Source: Bacillota bacterium
GTDB lineage: Bacteria; Bacillota; Clostridia; Acetivibrionales; DSM-1351
Reading direction: 5' to 3'
Assembly: GCA_023415305.1 (NCBI GenBank)
Contig: JAEZKZ010000117.1
Coordinates: 124,001 to 188,000 of the forward strand
Length of the DNA stretch: 64,000 nucleotides
Shown here: positions 8,054 to 16,889 of the stretch, piece after piece
How positions within the stretch are numbered: position 1 is the first letter of the stretch
Layout of the letters: each line of letters opens with the position of its first letter
The notes under the pieces: model-generated
Databases searched by the model: none
Told to the model about the DNA's origin: nothing
What the model saw: the letters and a program-made list of their open reading frames with translations, nothing else
Made by a program: the position numbers and the translations under genes

Positions 8054-9259
8054 CTATATGTCTTCGTCTCCCTCGGAAACCTTTTGAATTATGCTCAAAG
8101 CTAAGAAGCTTATAAGCAGGGATGTCCCTCCATAACTCACAAAAGGCAGAGTTATACCAGTTAACGGAATAAATCCGGTTACTCCGCCTACAATTACAAG
8201 CGTCTGCGTGGCTATCATAACGCTCAATCCCGCTGTTAACAGCTTTGTAAAATTATTCTCGGCATGTATTGCACTCCTGATTGATCTATAGAACAGGAGA
8301 AAATGTAAAATTAATATGGCAAGGCCCATCAACAAGCCCATTTCCTCACAAATAACAGAGAATATAAAATCCGACTCATTTACTGCTACATATCCTGGAT
8401 GCCCCAAACCCAGGCCTCTTCCGAATAGTCCCCCCATAGCAATAGCGTACATGGATTGTACCAATTGGTAGCTCTCATTATAGACATAATCCCAGGGATT
8501 GAGCCAAATCATAAAGCGCCTTCTAATATGTCCGAAAATAGCATAACTGGCGGCTCCACCTGCGCCGAACAATCCAAGAGAAATAAGAACATACAGTTTT
8601 TTGGAGGTTGCCAGATAAACCATAGTTACCGATACGGCAAAGATAATCAGTGCCGTACCAAGATCCCTCTGCAATACCATAAAGCCCAGTGAGATAATGA
8701 TGGTAATTCCCGGTTCTATAAGTTGCTTCCTTGAAGTTATATCTGACAGTGCTGTTGAAAGGTATAGTATCAGAAATATCTTTCCGAATTCTGACGGTTG
8801 AAACCCGTATGGACCTATTCTAACCCAATTTTTTGCGCCAAGTATTTCAACTCCTATAAAAGTAGCCATAGCCATAAAAATTATAGTTCCTGCAAGGAAT
8901 AAATACTTATACTTTGCATACTTAATCAGACCCTTTTTAAGATAGAGTACTACAAAGAGAAACATTATTATACCTATCACAAGCCAAACAAGCTGCTTTA
9001 AGGCTGTTGTTTTATTTAGCCTGAACAGCATTATCATTCCGATAGAGCACAGCAGGACAGCCAGCAGAAATATAAGCCTGTCTCCCATTGGATAATACTT
9101 TTTCAGCACCCAGGAGGTTACCGCTATAATTACTGTTATTACCGCCCAAAACAAACCTGCCATGGGATCTACCGGCTTGCTTAAAATAGCAAGATTCAAG
9201 AAACCAAAGAATACAAATAAATATATAAGGAATTGTAATTTTTTTAATAGTTTAGTCAT
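8054..9259 (-). CDS. FtsW/RodA/SpoVE-family peptidoglycan polymerase
   Basis: A polytopic SEDS glycosyltransferase of about 401 residues with some ten hydrophobic segments. Family signatures are visible: FSVICEEMGLLMG in the large extracellular loop region and the C-terminal PLTGITLPFVSYGGTSLL. It polymerises lipid II and works with the class B PBP encoded 52 bp downstream. The frame also opens at a GTG (9271) touching the stop of the FHA gene, but AGGTG is correctly spaced for ATG 9259, so I choose that. RodA versus FtsW cannot be decided by eye. Confidence 0.9.
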   Translation of the reverse strand: MTKLLKKLQFLIYLFVFFGFLNLAILSKPVDPMAGLFWAVITVIIAVTSWVLKKYYPMGDRLIFLLAVLLCSIGMIMLFRLNKTTALKQLVWLVIGIIMFLFVVLYLKKGLIKYAKYKYLFLAGTIIFMAMATFIGVEILGAKNWVRIGPYGFQPSEFGKIFLILYLSTALSDITSRKQLIEPGITIIISLGFMVLQRDLGTALIIFAVSVTMVYLATSKKLYVLISLGLFGAGGAASYAIFGHIRRRFMIWLNPWDYVYNESYQLVQSMYAIAMGGLFGRGLGLGHPGYVAVNESDFIFSVICEEMGLLMGLAILILHFLLFYRSIRSAIHAENNFTKLLTAGLSVMIATQTLVIVGGVTGFIPLTGITLPFVSYGGTSLLISFLALSIIQKVSEGDEDI

Positions 9260-9271
9260 GTGAGAAAGCAC

Positions 9272-9721
9272 CTACTCGTCTTCTGTTACTAAAAGCAAGG
9301 TTTTGGATATACTGATCTCATCTCCGGGCTGAAGACTTTTCTTATCCACCATAATTCCGTTTATGAATGTTCCGTTGGTAGAGTTAAGGTCCTCCAGCAT
9401 ATATCGTCCATCTTCGAAGTATATTTTCGCATGGTAGTTCGAAACAGAAGGCGAAGGCAGTATCATCTGATTATACTTATTTCTTCCTATTGTCAGCTTA
9501 TTACCTATGGGTACAATATCTCCTTCAACAAAATTGCCTCCATCTCCGGGATAAACAAGTTTCAATTTCCATCCAAGATTGTTACCACCCTTAACTACTC
9601 CCCTTTTAACGTCTTTAGACATTATTTTAAGGGCTGAAACAATAATTATATATATAATAACAATAAGTACTATTTTTATAACTATACCAAAAAAGCTTAA
9701 ATCCAACAGATTGAAATTCAT
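9272..9721 (-). CDS. Membrane-anchored FHA-domain protein
   Basis: The 149-residue protein has one N-terminal membrane helix (about residues 8-30) and a C-terminal forkhead-associated domain with the hallmarks TIGRNKYN, PSPSVSNYHAKI and DLNSTNGTFING. FHA domains bind phosphothreonine peptides. GAGGAGG precedes ATG 9721; the upstream in-frame ATG is rejected because it lies in the promoter. An FHA-RodA-PBP order is known from actinobacteria and clostridia, where the FHA protein links Ser/Thr kinase signalling to wall synthesis. No kinase gene is in this window. Confidence 0.85.
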   Translation of the reverse strand: MNFNLLDLSFFGIVIKIVLIVIIYIIIVSALKIMSKDVKRGVVKGGNNLGWKLKLVYPGDGGNFVEGDIVPIGNKLTIGRNKYNQMILPSPSVSNYHAKIYFEDGRYMLEDLNSTNGTFINGIMVDKKSLQPGDEISISKTLLLVTEDE

Positions 9722-9749
9722 AAAAACCTCCTCAAATCCGGTTTTATCT

Positions 9750-9778
9750 ATTATATACAAATACTCAGATTTTTACAA
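9750..9778 (-). promoter_or_regulatory. Promoter of the FHA-RodA-PBP operon
   Basis: On the minus strand TTGTAA (9778-9773), a 17-bp spacer and TATAAT (9755-9750) lie about 30 bp upstream of the FHA start codon. Confidence 0.65.
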
Positions 9779-9837
9779 ACCGACGGGGTTCTTTTTTATA
9801 ATATATTATAATAGTGAAAGTACTGTACATAAAATAA

Positions 9838-9869
9838 AGACGGAAAATCTATAATAAGATTTTCCGTCT
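9838..9869 (-). terminator. Terminator of the ppnP-like gene
   Basis: AGACGGAAAATCT/AGATTTTCCGTCT is a perfect 13-bp stem with a 6-nt loop. On the minus strand it is followed by TTATTTTAT. Confidence 0.8.
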
Positions 9870-9900
9870 ACTCCGGGATTACTATTTCAGAACTATATAT

Positions 9901-10215
9901 TTACTTTACATATGAACAGCAATAATCGGCAAGTTCTTTTACTATGAGTTTAAATCTGGAATCCGCTTTAACTTCAAAGGATTGTCCTCCCTCAACAACC
10001 TTCCAGCTCTCTTCACCAGGAAGGAGAACTTCCAGTTTGCCCGCTAATATCTCCATAATTTCCTTGTCGGCTGTACCGAATTCATACTCTCCGGGCATCA
10101 TAATACCAAGTGTCTTTCTTTCACCGTTTTCGAAAATAATTGTTCTGCTTGTAACCTTACCGTCAAAATATACATTAGCCTTCTTAACAACACTGACATT
10201 TTCATATATACTCAT
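9901..10215 (-). CDS. ppnP: Pyrimidine/purine nucleoside phosphorylase, PpnP family
   Basis: The 104-residue product is a small single-domain cupin. The family (formerly DUF1255, E. coli YaiE/PpnP) phosphorolyses many nucleosides to the base and ribose-1-phosphate. Recognisable parts are ANVYFDGKVTSRTI, KTLGIMMPGEYEFGT and the closing FKLIVKELADYCCSYVK, and the length is exactly that of the family. AGGAGA precedes ATG 10215. It is monocistronic, with its own terminator downstream and a perfect palindrome upstream. It probably serves nucleoside salvage in the cytoplasm. Confidence 0.85.
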   Translation of the reverse strand: MSIYENVSVVKKANVYFDGKVTSRTIIFENGERKTLGIMMPGEYEFGTADKEIMEILAGKLEVLLPGEESWKVVEGGQSFEVKADSRFKLIVKELADYCCSYVK

Positions 10216-10238
10216 AACTGTCTCCTACCTATTAATTT

Positions 10239-10252
10239 ATTAACATGTTAAT
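10239..10252. promoter_or_regulatory. 14-bp palindrome upstream of ppnP
   Basis: ATTAACATGTTAAT is a perfect palindrome 24 bp upstream of the ppnP start codon, where an operator could lie. Such AT-rich palindromes can also occur by chance. Confidence 0.3.
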
Positions 10253-10457
10253 GCTTTATTTTACAAAATTAAGTTTTATGAAAGATTATCATATTTTTAT
10301 TTTAGTGTCAATTTTATTGGGTTTAACAAAAAAGATTAATTATTTTGGGAAAAAGTTCTTTTTTACTTAGTATTTGAGAAAAAGGCTAGCAAACTGGAGG
10401 TATAATATTGTATTATTATAGTATAATACATCTTTAGATATTATATGAGGTGCGTTT

Positions 10458-10724
10458 ATGCAGAATTTTATTATAATATTGTTACTTGTACTAAATATCT
10501 TTGGCTTTATCCTTGTATCGTTGGATAAATTCAAAGCAAAAAACAAACTATGGCGTATACCCGAAAGGTCTTTTTTCCTGTTATCAATTCTGGGAGGAAG
10601 TATTGGGGTTTATATAGGACTTTTTCTTTTTCATCATAAAACCAGGAACTGGTATTTCATGACATTCATTCCGTTTATTATTTTAGCTCAAACTGTTTTT
10701 ATATATTATCTGGTAAACAAGTAG
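10458..10724 (+). CDS. DUF1294 family small membrane protein
   Basis: The 88-residue protein has about three hydrophobic segments (residues 3-22, 38-58 and 66-85) with the family-typical stretch RIPERSFFLLSILGGSIG and HHKTRNWYF between segments. AGGTG precedes ATG 10458. DUF1294 (PF06961) proteins are found across bacteria, sometimes fused to a cold-shock domain, and have no settled function. It is a single gene with its own terminator. Confidence 0.8.
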   Translation: MQNFIIILLLVLNIFGFILVSLDKFKAKNKLWRIPERSFFLLSILGGSIGVYIGLFLFHHKTRNWYFMTFIPFIILAQTVFIYYLVNK

Positions 10725-10756
10725 AGGATCTTTAAGTAAAAAGATGCCTCTTTTTT
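10723..10756 (+). terminator. Terminator of the DUF1294 gene
   Basis: AGAGG-ATCTTT pairs with AAAGAT-G-CCTCT across a short loop, with one bulged G, and runs into six T. The stem begins inside the stop codon. Confidence 0.75.
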
Positions 10757-10847
10757 ATTTCATTGAAGTCAAACCACAACACCTGTAATAAACCTGTCTC
10801 ATAATGAATAGCAATAAATAATAAAAGGAAAAACGGAGCTAGCATAA

Positions 10848-12356
10848 ATGGGACTTGATAAATTTTATAAGAATTCAGCAATACTTACAATGTCTAATTT
10901 AGTTACAGGATTCATTGGCTTTGCTTTTTCAATAATTCTATCTAAAAAGCTTGGAGCTGAAGGGCTTGGTCTATATGGCCTTATAATGCCGGTATATTCG
11001 CTCCTTCTGTGTCTTACAGCTGATGGACTGGTTACGGCTGTCTCAAAAACCTGTGCCGTATATAACAGTAAAAAAGATTATCGCAATCTTCATAGAACCG
11101 TTAAGGTTGCCCTTTGTTTTATAGGCATGTGGAGTATCGCTGTGGCGCTGCTGGTATTTATAAACGCTTCAAATATAAGCAATCTATTTATAAAAGACAG
11201 CAGGGCTGTTGATGCTATCAGGATAATCTGCCCCGCCCTTGTTTTTATTCCCATGTCTGCCATCTTTAAAGGTTTCTTTTACGGCTTTGAGAAATTTACC
11301 ATACCGGCAGGCATCGACATACTTGAAAAATGTATCCGAGTGACAATACTTCTTGCAGCAATGGCTTTGCTCTCTGTTAAAAACATAAGAGGTGCCGTAA
11401 CCACAGCTTATTTAGCTCTGGCAGTAGGTGAAGCCATAAGTATGATAATGCTGTTTACCTCCTTTAAGCTTTTTTCCAATAAGCTTGTTCCGGTTAAGAC
11501 CCGGGTAAAAAATCCGCTTCAACTACTGGTAGATATATTGATTATATCCTGTCCCTTGAGTTTGAACGGCTTTTTATCTTCAATTCTTAATACTGCCTCA
11601 ACGCTTATTCTTCCAAGAAGGCTGATAAGCTCCGGCATGAACTATGATACCGCACTGGAGCTGATAGGCAAATTCATCGGCATGTCTTTAACAACAGTTA
11701 ATCTGCCCTTCATAATTGTGGGCTCAATGATGACGGTAATGATTCCGGATATGTCTCTGAGTCTGAGTAAAAAAGACTCCTGGAGCACTGAAAACCGTAT
11801 CTCCCAAGTTCTCAGGGTATCTTTTCTTGTTGGGCTTGGAACACTTATCGTTTCAATATGCATCCCCCAAAAACTTGGTCTTCTGTTTTACGGCAGGGAT
11901 GATCTTGGCCAAATGATTATGTTTGCAGGAATATGTAATTTTATAAGCTATATAGCCGCTGCCACCTTCGGAATACTCAATGGCTTGGGAAAACAGAATG
12001 TAAATCTGAAAAATTCCATTATTGTTTCTGTAGAAGGCCTGATCCTGGTGTTTATACTGACCGGAATACCTTCATTGAATATATTCGGTTATGGAATCTC
12101 TCTGGTGATTACTGCAATTACAGGGTTATTACTGAATCTCTATGAAATCAGAAAAGTATGTGAAATAAGGATCTCTCTTTTAAAAGGTGCGGTTTTTTCA
12201 CTATTCGGGATGGCAGGCTATTTATGTGTAAAAGTAATCAATACAATTATTCCGGATAGTTTTATTGTTTTTGATGTCCTGTTTTCAACAGGAGTGTGTT
12301 TTCTGGTCATATTCTATTTAACTAAGATGTATAATTTCAAACACAATCCATTGTAG
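10848..12356 (+). CDS. SpoVB-like MOP/MATE-type lipid-linked polysaccharide flippase
   Basis: The 502-residue protein has about 14 membrane segments and starts with NSAILTMSNLVTGFIGF, followed by LSKKLGAEGLGLYGL, the signature of the SpoVB/MurJ-like polysaccharide exporter family. Such proteins flip lipid-linked sugars across the cytoplasmic membrane; SpoVB acts in spore cortex synthesis. CGGAG lies 9 bp before ATG 10848. No glycosyltransferases are adjacent, so the cargo is not shown by context. SpoVB is favoured for a spore former, but clostridia carry several paralogues. Confidence 0.8.
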   Translation: MGLDKFYKNSAILTMSNLVTGFIGFAFSIILSKKLGAEGLGLYGLIMPVYSLLLCLTADGLVTAVSKTCAVYNSKKDYRNLHRTVKVALCFIGMWSIAVALLVFINASNISNLFIKDSRAVDAIRIICPALVFIPMSAIFKGFFYGFEKFTIPAGIDILEKCIRVTILLAAMALLSVKNIRGAVTTAYLALAVGEAISMIMLFTSFKLFSNKLVPVKTRVKNPLQLLVDILIISCPLSLNGFLSSILNTASTLILPRRLISSGMNYDTALELIGKFIGMSLTTVNLPFIIVGSMMTVMIPDMSLSLSKKDSWSTENRISQVLRVSFLVGLGTLIVSICIPQKLGLLFYGRDDLGQMIMFAGICNFISYIAAATFGILNGLGKQNVNLKNSIIVSVEGLILVFILTGIPSLNIFGYGISLVITAITGLLLNLYEIRKVCEIRISLLKGAVFSLFGMAGYLCVKVINTIIPDSFIVFDVLFSTGVCFLVIFYLTKMYNFKHNPL

Positions 12357-12452
12357 CTTTGAAAAGCAAAATCATATAACCGTATAGCCATATTTAATGA
12401 TATAATAACAATTATGTTAATAATATAACTTTAATTATTGCTGGAGGCCAAT

Positions 12453-13079
12453 ATGTTCAAATATGTAGTATTCGATGTAGACGGCACAATGGTAGACACT
12501 GAAGAAGCAGTAGTTTTTGCTTACCAGAGTGTAATTTTTAAAAAACACGGCAGATATTTTACTGAAGAAGAGCTTCTGAAGGGTTATGGAGTACCAACAC
12601 CCAAGGCACTTGAGCGCTACGGGTTTACTGATATTGCTGGTGCCGAGAAGGATTACTATAATTATCTGGTTGAAGGGTTTAAGCGCTGCAAGACATTTGA
12701 TGGAATTAATGAATTGCTTGACAGCCTTAAGGATATGGGACTTCCTATGGGAGTAGTTACCTCCAGATGCGATTATGAAATCAAAATTGACAACTGTTTA
12801 CAGGGTTTTATAAATAAATTTGATGCAGTAGTATGCTCTGATGACACCGTAAAACATAAGCCCGAAGCAGAGCCACTTCTAAAAGCGATGGAGATTCTTG
12901 GTGCAGCTGCCGACGAAACCATTTATATCGGAGATACTCTCTATGATAGACAATGTGCCAAAAATGCAGGGGTAAAATTTGCTCTGGCATTATGGGGATC
13001 AAATAATGCCGACAAAATTGACGCCGAATACTTTCTGAATTCCCCTTCAGAACTGTTGGAACTGCTAAAGGCTGAATAA
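12453..13079 (+). CDS. HAD-superfamily phosphatase (phosphoglycolate phosphatase-like)
   Basis: A 208-residue HAD hydrolase. Motif I is FDVDGTMVD (Asp8 nucleophile, Asp10 acid/base), motif II is the VVTSR segment, motif III the Lys in KHKPEAEP and motif IV GDTLYDRQCA. A helical cap lies between motifs I and II, as in PGPase, PpaX and beta-phosphoglucomutase relatives. GGAGG sits 5 bp before ATG 12453; the upstream in-frame TTG at 12438 overlaps that ribosome site. It is 96 bp downstream of the flippase and ends before a bidirectional terminator. The substrate is unknown. Confidence 0.85.
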   Translation: MFKYVVFDVDGTMVDTEEAVVFAYQSVIFKKHGRYFTEEELLKGYGVPTPKALERYGFTDIAGAEKDYYNYLVEGFKRCKTFDGINELLDSLKDMGLPMGVVTSRCDYEIKIDNCLQGFINKFDAVVCSDDTVKHKPEAEPLLKAMEILGAAADETIYIGDTLYDRQCAKNAGVKFALALWGSNNADKIDAEYFLNSPSELLELLKAE

Positions 13080-13134
13080 ATCTACTTGGCTGAATTATAG
13101 ACAATTGAAGAAAATACAATAGAAGAAAAAAAAT

Positions 13135-13176
13135 AAAAGCTGTCTCAATAATGACAAATTATGAGGCGGCTTTTTT
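13135..13176 (+). terminator. Bidirectional terminator between HAD and MFS genes
   Basis: A 13-bp stem with two G-T pairs (13135-13147 with 13162-13174) is bounded by A and T runs. It overlaps the last codons of the opposing MFS gene. Confidence 0.8.
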
Positions 13177-14595
13177 GTATCTTTTACGAAACAGTCTTAT
13201 GGCAGTTAATGCTGCTCCAATAAGAGAAATCAATCCTGCACTGATATAGGTAACTCTCATAGCAAGAGCGAATTCCACTTCTTTTCCTTCAACAAAAGTG
13301 GTTACTTTATAGCCTAGCTGGCTGCTCATAACACCATACAATATTAGTGTTGAAACTGAAATTCCTACGACCAGCCCCAGATTTCTCACTAAGGCATTTA
13401 TACTGCCAGCTATTCCTACCCTGTCTCTTGGAACTGAAGACATTATAAGGGAATTATTTGGAGACTGAAACATTCCGTTTCCAAGGGCCATAATTGCTAT
13501 TATAACAATAAGCTTGACAGGCTCCAGGCGCTGATTCAGGGTAGCCATCATAAAAAACGCCGATGAAAACACTATCAGACCTATTAATGTAAGAAGCTCT
13601 GATCCGATCTTGTCTGAAAGATGACCGCTTATGGGAGCTACAACAAACAACACCAGTGGATATGTCATTAAGTATAGTCCCGAAACTGAAGGTGACATTT
13701 TTATTACATCCTGTAAATAAAACGGTAAAAGTATATTGGAACAGTTCATCGCAACGAAAAGCAGGAATCCGCATAAAATACTCAGTGAAAAAAGCCGGTT
13801 CCTGAATATATTAAGCTCAAGCATCGGACTATCTTCGGCCAGTTCAACCTTTATGAATATAATAAAAGCAACTATGGCAAATCCGAAGCCTATCAGAACA
13901 GACGGCTTTGAGAAGCCAATCTGCTCACCGACCAATATAGCTGTGAATAATGCCACTATAAAGAATAAAAAAAGCAGAGCTCCTCTTATATCTAATCTGG
14001 CCTGTATACTTTCTTCATCTCTTGGAAGAATCTTAAGGCCTAATATAAATGCAAAAAAGCCTATCGGAATATTAATCAGGAATATATACTGCCACGCAGC
14101 CGCATCTACGATAAATCCCCCAAGAGGCGGCCCCACCAAGGTTCCCAGTGCCACAAATGAGCCTGTTATTCCCAATGCCTTTCCCCTTTCCCCTGCCGAA
14201 AAAACCCTGGTAATGATACCCTGATTTGTTGCCATAAAGCCAGCAGCACCTACCGCCTGTATCACTCTTGCAAGTACAAGCAAATACAGTGTGTTAGCAA
14301 TTGCACACAACAGAGAACCAAAAGTAAAAATTACTATTCCTATTTTAAAAACCCTCACGGTTCCCTTTATATCTCCCAATCTTCCGAAGATAAGAATTGT
14401 GGCGGATATTGCAATCAAGTATGAAGAAACAATAATTGCTATTGAATTCATTCCAACCTTAAAGTAGGCTGCCATAACAGGAAGTGCAACATTTACTATA
14501 CTGCTGTCAAGACAAGCCATAAAGGTCAGGAGAACTATATTGAAAAGGATTAATCCCCTATTTTTGTATTGGGGTTGATTTTCCATGAGACTCAA
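13159..14595 (-). CDS. MFS efflux transporter, DHA2 (14-TM) family
   Basis: The 478-residue protein has the standard 14 membrane segments of EmrB/QacA pumps. Visible motifs include CLDSSIVNVALPVM (motif D1-like), GRLGDIKG (motif A) and LGTLVGPPLGGFI (motif C, antiporter signature). The frame opens at TTG 14595, with GGAG 5 bp upstream. The in-frame ATG three codons later is 14 bp from that site, so the TTG is favoured. Unlike the pump at 4328 it has no extra domain. No regulator is adjacent, but direct repeats flank its promoter. Likely a proton-driven drug or metabolite exporter. Confidence 0.88.
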   Translation of the reverse strand: MSLMENQPQYKNRGLILFNIVLLTFMACLDSSIVNVALPVMAAYFKVGMNSIAIIVSSYLIAISATILIFGRLGDIKGTVRVFKIGIVIFTFGSLLCAIANTLYLLVLARVIQAVGAAGFMATNQGIITRVFSAGERGKALGITGSFVALGTLVGPPLGGFIVDAAAWQYIFLINIPIGFFAFILGLKILPRDEESIQARLDIRGALLFLFFIVALFTAILVGEQIGFSKPSVLIGFGFAIVAFIIFIKVELAEDSPMLELNIFRNRLFSLSILCGFLLFVAMNCSNILLPFYLQDVIKMSPSVSGLYLMTYPLVLFVVAPISGHLSDKIGSELLTLIGLIVFSSAFFMMATLNQRLEPVKLIVIIAIMALGNGMFQSPNNSLIMSSVPRDRVGIAGSINALVRNLGLVVGISVSTLILYGVMSSQLGYKVTTFVEGKEVEFALAMRVTYISAGLISLIGAALTAIRLFRKRYKKAAS

Positions 14596-14670
14596 ACTAT
14601 CTCCGTTTCATATTTATTTTCTATTAATTTTCTCACCAATTTTAATTTTTACGCATGATAAATTCATACT

Positions 14671-14720
14671 AGAATAGCACATAATTTGGTAGAATACAAC
14701 TTGAAAATAGCACACAATAT
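14671..14720 (-). promoter_or_regulatory. MFS promoter with two direct repeats
   Basis: On the minus strand TTGTAT (14699-14694), 17 bp and TATTCT (14676-14671) form a promoter. The sequence AATAGCACA-AAT occurs twice on the plus strand, from 14673 and from 14706. The copies are 33 bp apart, about three helical turns: one overlaps the -10 box and one lies just upstream of -35. Confidence 0.45.
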
Positions 14721-14755
14721 TTCTAGATTTTAAGAGCTTTTTAGTCAAAAATAAA

Positions 14756-14781
14756 GCAAAGCACATTTTCACATGCTCTGC
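14756..14781 (-). terminator. Terminator of the NADH oxidase gene
   Basis: On the minus strand GCAGAGCATGT and its imperfect complement GTGCTTTGC form a hairpin followed by TTTATTTTTG, 80 bp after the stop codon. Confidence 0.55.
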
Positions 14782-14861
14782 CATTTTTAGCATTTCATAT
14801 GCGATTATTGGAAATTCTACTGTCTCGTCTTCGGTAAAAAAGCTTAATACAGGTATTTTGC

Positions 14862-16190
14862 TTATTCTGCTGCCAGTCCAGCCATGTTTAGCAGGTTCCA
14901 GGGCTTATTATAGTGTGGTTGGAAGAAGAAGTCAACAAAGGCTAGCTCATCAATTGTCATTTTATTCTGTATAACCACAGATAAAGTATTTATTGACTGG
15001 GTCAGATCGGCCTTTGATAAAATCTGAGCTCCTAGTATTACTCTTGTTTTACTGTCATAAATAATCTTAAGCATTGCCTCATCATGAGTTGGCATAAATT
15101 CAGGTCTGTAGTTTTCTCTGATCAGAACGGACTTGATATCCAGATTAGCAGCCTTTGCCATGGTTTCAGTCAACCCTGTTGCAGCACAATTAAGCTCATA
15201 AATTTTTATACCTGAAGTAGCCTGAGTTCCAAGACTTTTTGTTGATGGCTTTACAAGATTTCTAGCTATTAATGTTCCCATTCTTACTGCATTTGTTGCA
15301 AGAGGGATATACTGGTATTTTCCCGTAGGATTATATAATACTGCACAGCAGTCACCGGCTGCAAATACATCCTTGCAGCTTGTTTGCATATATTCATCAA
15401 CCAAAATGGCTCCGTTGTTAAGCATATCTAGCTTACCTTTAAACATTTCAGTACTGGGTCTAAAACCAATACTAAGAATAACCATATCAGCCTTGTAAGT
15501 ACCTTTATTGGTGACAACCCTCTCAACCTTGTTATTTTTACCTTCGAATCTGATAACTGTCTCTGACAGCGCAAGCTTTATACCGTGTTTCTTATAGGTA
15601 TCCTCGGCTATATCAGTAAATTCCTTGTCAAAATACTTACTCATTATTCTGTCTTCAGTATCAATAAGTGTAACATTCTTCCCCTGCTGTGCAAAAGCTT
15701 CAACCAGCTCTGCACCAATATAGCCAGCTCCCACAACAACTATATTTTCAGCAGCTTTGGATTTATTAATAATTGTTTCAGAATGTTCAAAGTTCTTTGA
15801 CAATTGAATATTTTCCAGTTCAATACCTTCAAGTTTTGGTATAATAGGCCATGAACCAGTTGTTACAATCAATTTGTCATAGCTGTCCACAAATACAGAA
15901 TTCTGGTTCAAGTCCTTAACAACAAGGGACTTTTCGTCAAAATTGACCTCCAGTATCTCATGTTTCATTTTGGTAATAACACCAAATTCCTTCAGCTTAT
16001 CCGGCGACGAATAAAACAATCCTGCGGGATCATGTACAACACCGCCAACATATAAAGCTATTCCGCAGGATAGAAAGGAAATATTATTATTCTTTTCATA
16101 TACAGTTATCTCAGCATCTTTATATCTTTTTGCAATATTATTTGCTGCTGCTGTTCCAGCATGTGTACAACCTATAATCACTACTTTCAT
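14862..16190 (-). CDS. NADH oxidase / CoA-disulfide reductase-type flavoprotein
   Basis: The 442-residue FAD-dependent pyridine nucleotide-disulfide oxidoreductase has the N-terminal FAD fold (VVIIGCTHAGTAAA), the single redox cysteine Cys42 in SFLSCGIALYVGG, an NAD(H) fold VVGAGYIGAELVEAF and the second FAD motif MQTSCKDVFAAGDCC. Cys42 is the residue that forms a sulfenic acid in water-forming NADH oxidases and NADH peroxidases, or a mixed disulfide with CoA in Cdr. AGGAGG precedes ATG 16190. In an anaerobe it would remove oxygen or reduce disulfides. Its neighbour, hemerythrin, also fits oxygen handling. Confidence 0.88.
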   Translation of the reverse strand: MKVVIIGCTHAGTAAANNIAKRYKDAEITVYEKNNNISFLSCGIALYVGGVVHDPAGLFYSSPDKLKEFGVITKMKHEILEVNFDEKSLVVKDLNQNSVFVDSYDKLIVTTGSWPIIPKLEGIELENIQLSKNFEHSETIINKSKAAENIVVVGAGYIGAELVEAFAQQGKNVTLIDTEDRIMSKYFDKEFTDIAEDTYKKHGIKLALSETVIRFEGKNNKVERVVTNKGTYKADMVILSIGFRPSTEMFKGKLDMLNNGAILVDEYMQTSCKDVFAAGDCCAVLYNPTGKYQYIPLATNAVRMGTLIARNLVKPSTKSLGTQATSGIKIYELNCAATGLTETMAKAANLDIKSVLIRENYRPEFMPTHDEAMLKIIYDSKTRVILGAQILSKADLTQSINTLSVVIQNKMTIDELAFVDFFFQPHYNKPWNLLNMAGLAAE

Positions 16191-16305
16191 AATCTACCTC
16201 CTGTTAATCATTCGGCCCTGACACGGAATGAAAAATATCTCATTAAAGTTTAGTATACCACTATGCAAAAATTTAAAACATATCCTCCCATATTTTTAAA
16301 ATACA

Positions 16306-16350
16306 AAAAAGAACATATACGTAACTAACGTTAAATATGTGTTCTTTTTA
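16306..16350 (-). terminator. Bidirectional hairpin between NADH oxidase promoter and hemerythrin
   Basis: AAAAAGAACA and its complement TGTTCTTTTT, extended by ATA/TAT pairs, enclose a loop of about 15 nt containing ACGT repeats. On the minus strand it ends the hemerythrin transcript. Confidence 0.65.
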
Positions 16351-16388
16351 TTAAATATGTATTTATTTACTAAATAGATTTTTTAGTT

Positions 16389-16778
16389 TTAAACCGTATA
16401 AGCTCTGTCTGTCTGCAGTATGTGATCAGAAATCCAGCTCACCACAAATTCAAGAATTTCAAGTAAATATTGCTCATGATCCATATCTATCTTTTCAAGA
16501 TCTACACTGTTAATTTTTTCTATAAAATCATTATGTTCAACTTTATGGCTTAATAACTTTCTATATCCTATACTAGCCATATACTCTTCTTCAGATGTAA
16601 AATGAAAAACGGTATAATCCTTTAATTCGGCCAATAGTTTTAGTATACGGTCATACTTGTCAATGATAAGTTCATTTTTCATAAGCTCATGAATCTCGCC
16701 AGCAATCTTGAATAATTCCTGATGCTGTTTGTCGATGTGTTCAATTCCCAATAAATAATCATCTTTCCATGTAATCAT
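16389..16778 (-). CDS. Bacteriohemerythrin
   Basis: The 129-residue four-helix protein binds a di-iron centre and reversibly binds O2. The family ligands are in place: His in GIEHIDKQHQELF, HFTSEEEYM with the bridging glutamate, HKVEHNDF, and the closing ISDHILQTDRAY. Length and order match single-domain bacteriohemerythrins. GGGAGG lies 6 bp before ATG 16778. It sits between the NADH oxidase and the diguanylate cyclase genes, each with its own signals. A role in oxygen scavenging or sensing in an anaerobe is known for the family; delivery to the neighbouring oxidase is conjecture. Confidence 0.92.
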   Translation of the reverse strand: MITWKDDYLLGIEHIDKQHQELFKIAGEIHELMKNELIIDKYDRILKLLAELKDYTVFHFTSEEEYMASIGYRKLLSHKVEHNDFIEKINSVDLEKIDMDHEQYLLEILEFVVSWISDHILQTDRAYTV

Positions 16779-16889
16779 GATTAACCTCCCATCTTTCTAC
16801 ATACCTAAAATTTACATTAATATATATGCCAAATTATACTACATGTTATTAATAAATCAACAGCTAAAATACGGAAAGGCTGGGTTATT

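Noticed and set aside
13736..14224. 162-codon plus-strand frame opposite the second MFS gene
   Set aside because: It is antisense to a complete transporter, has biased composition and no ribosome site, so it is a coding shadow.
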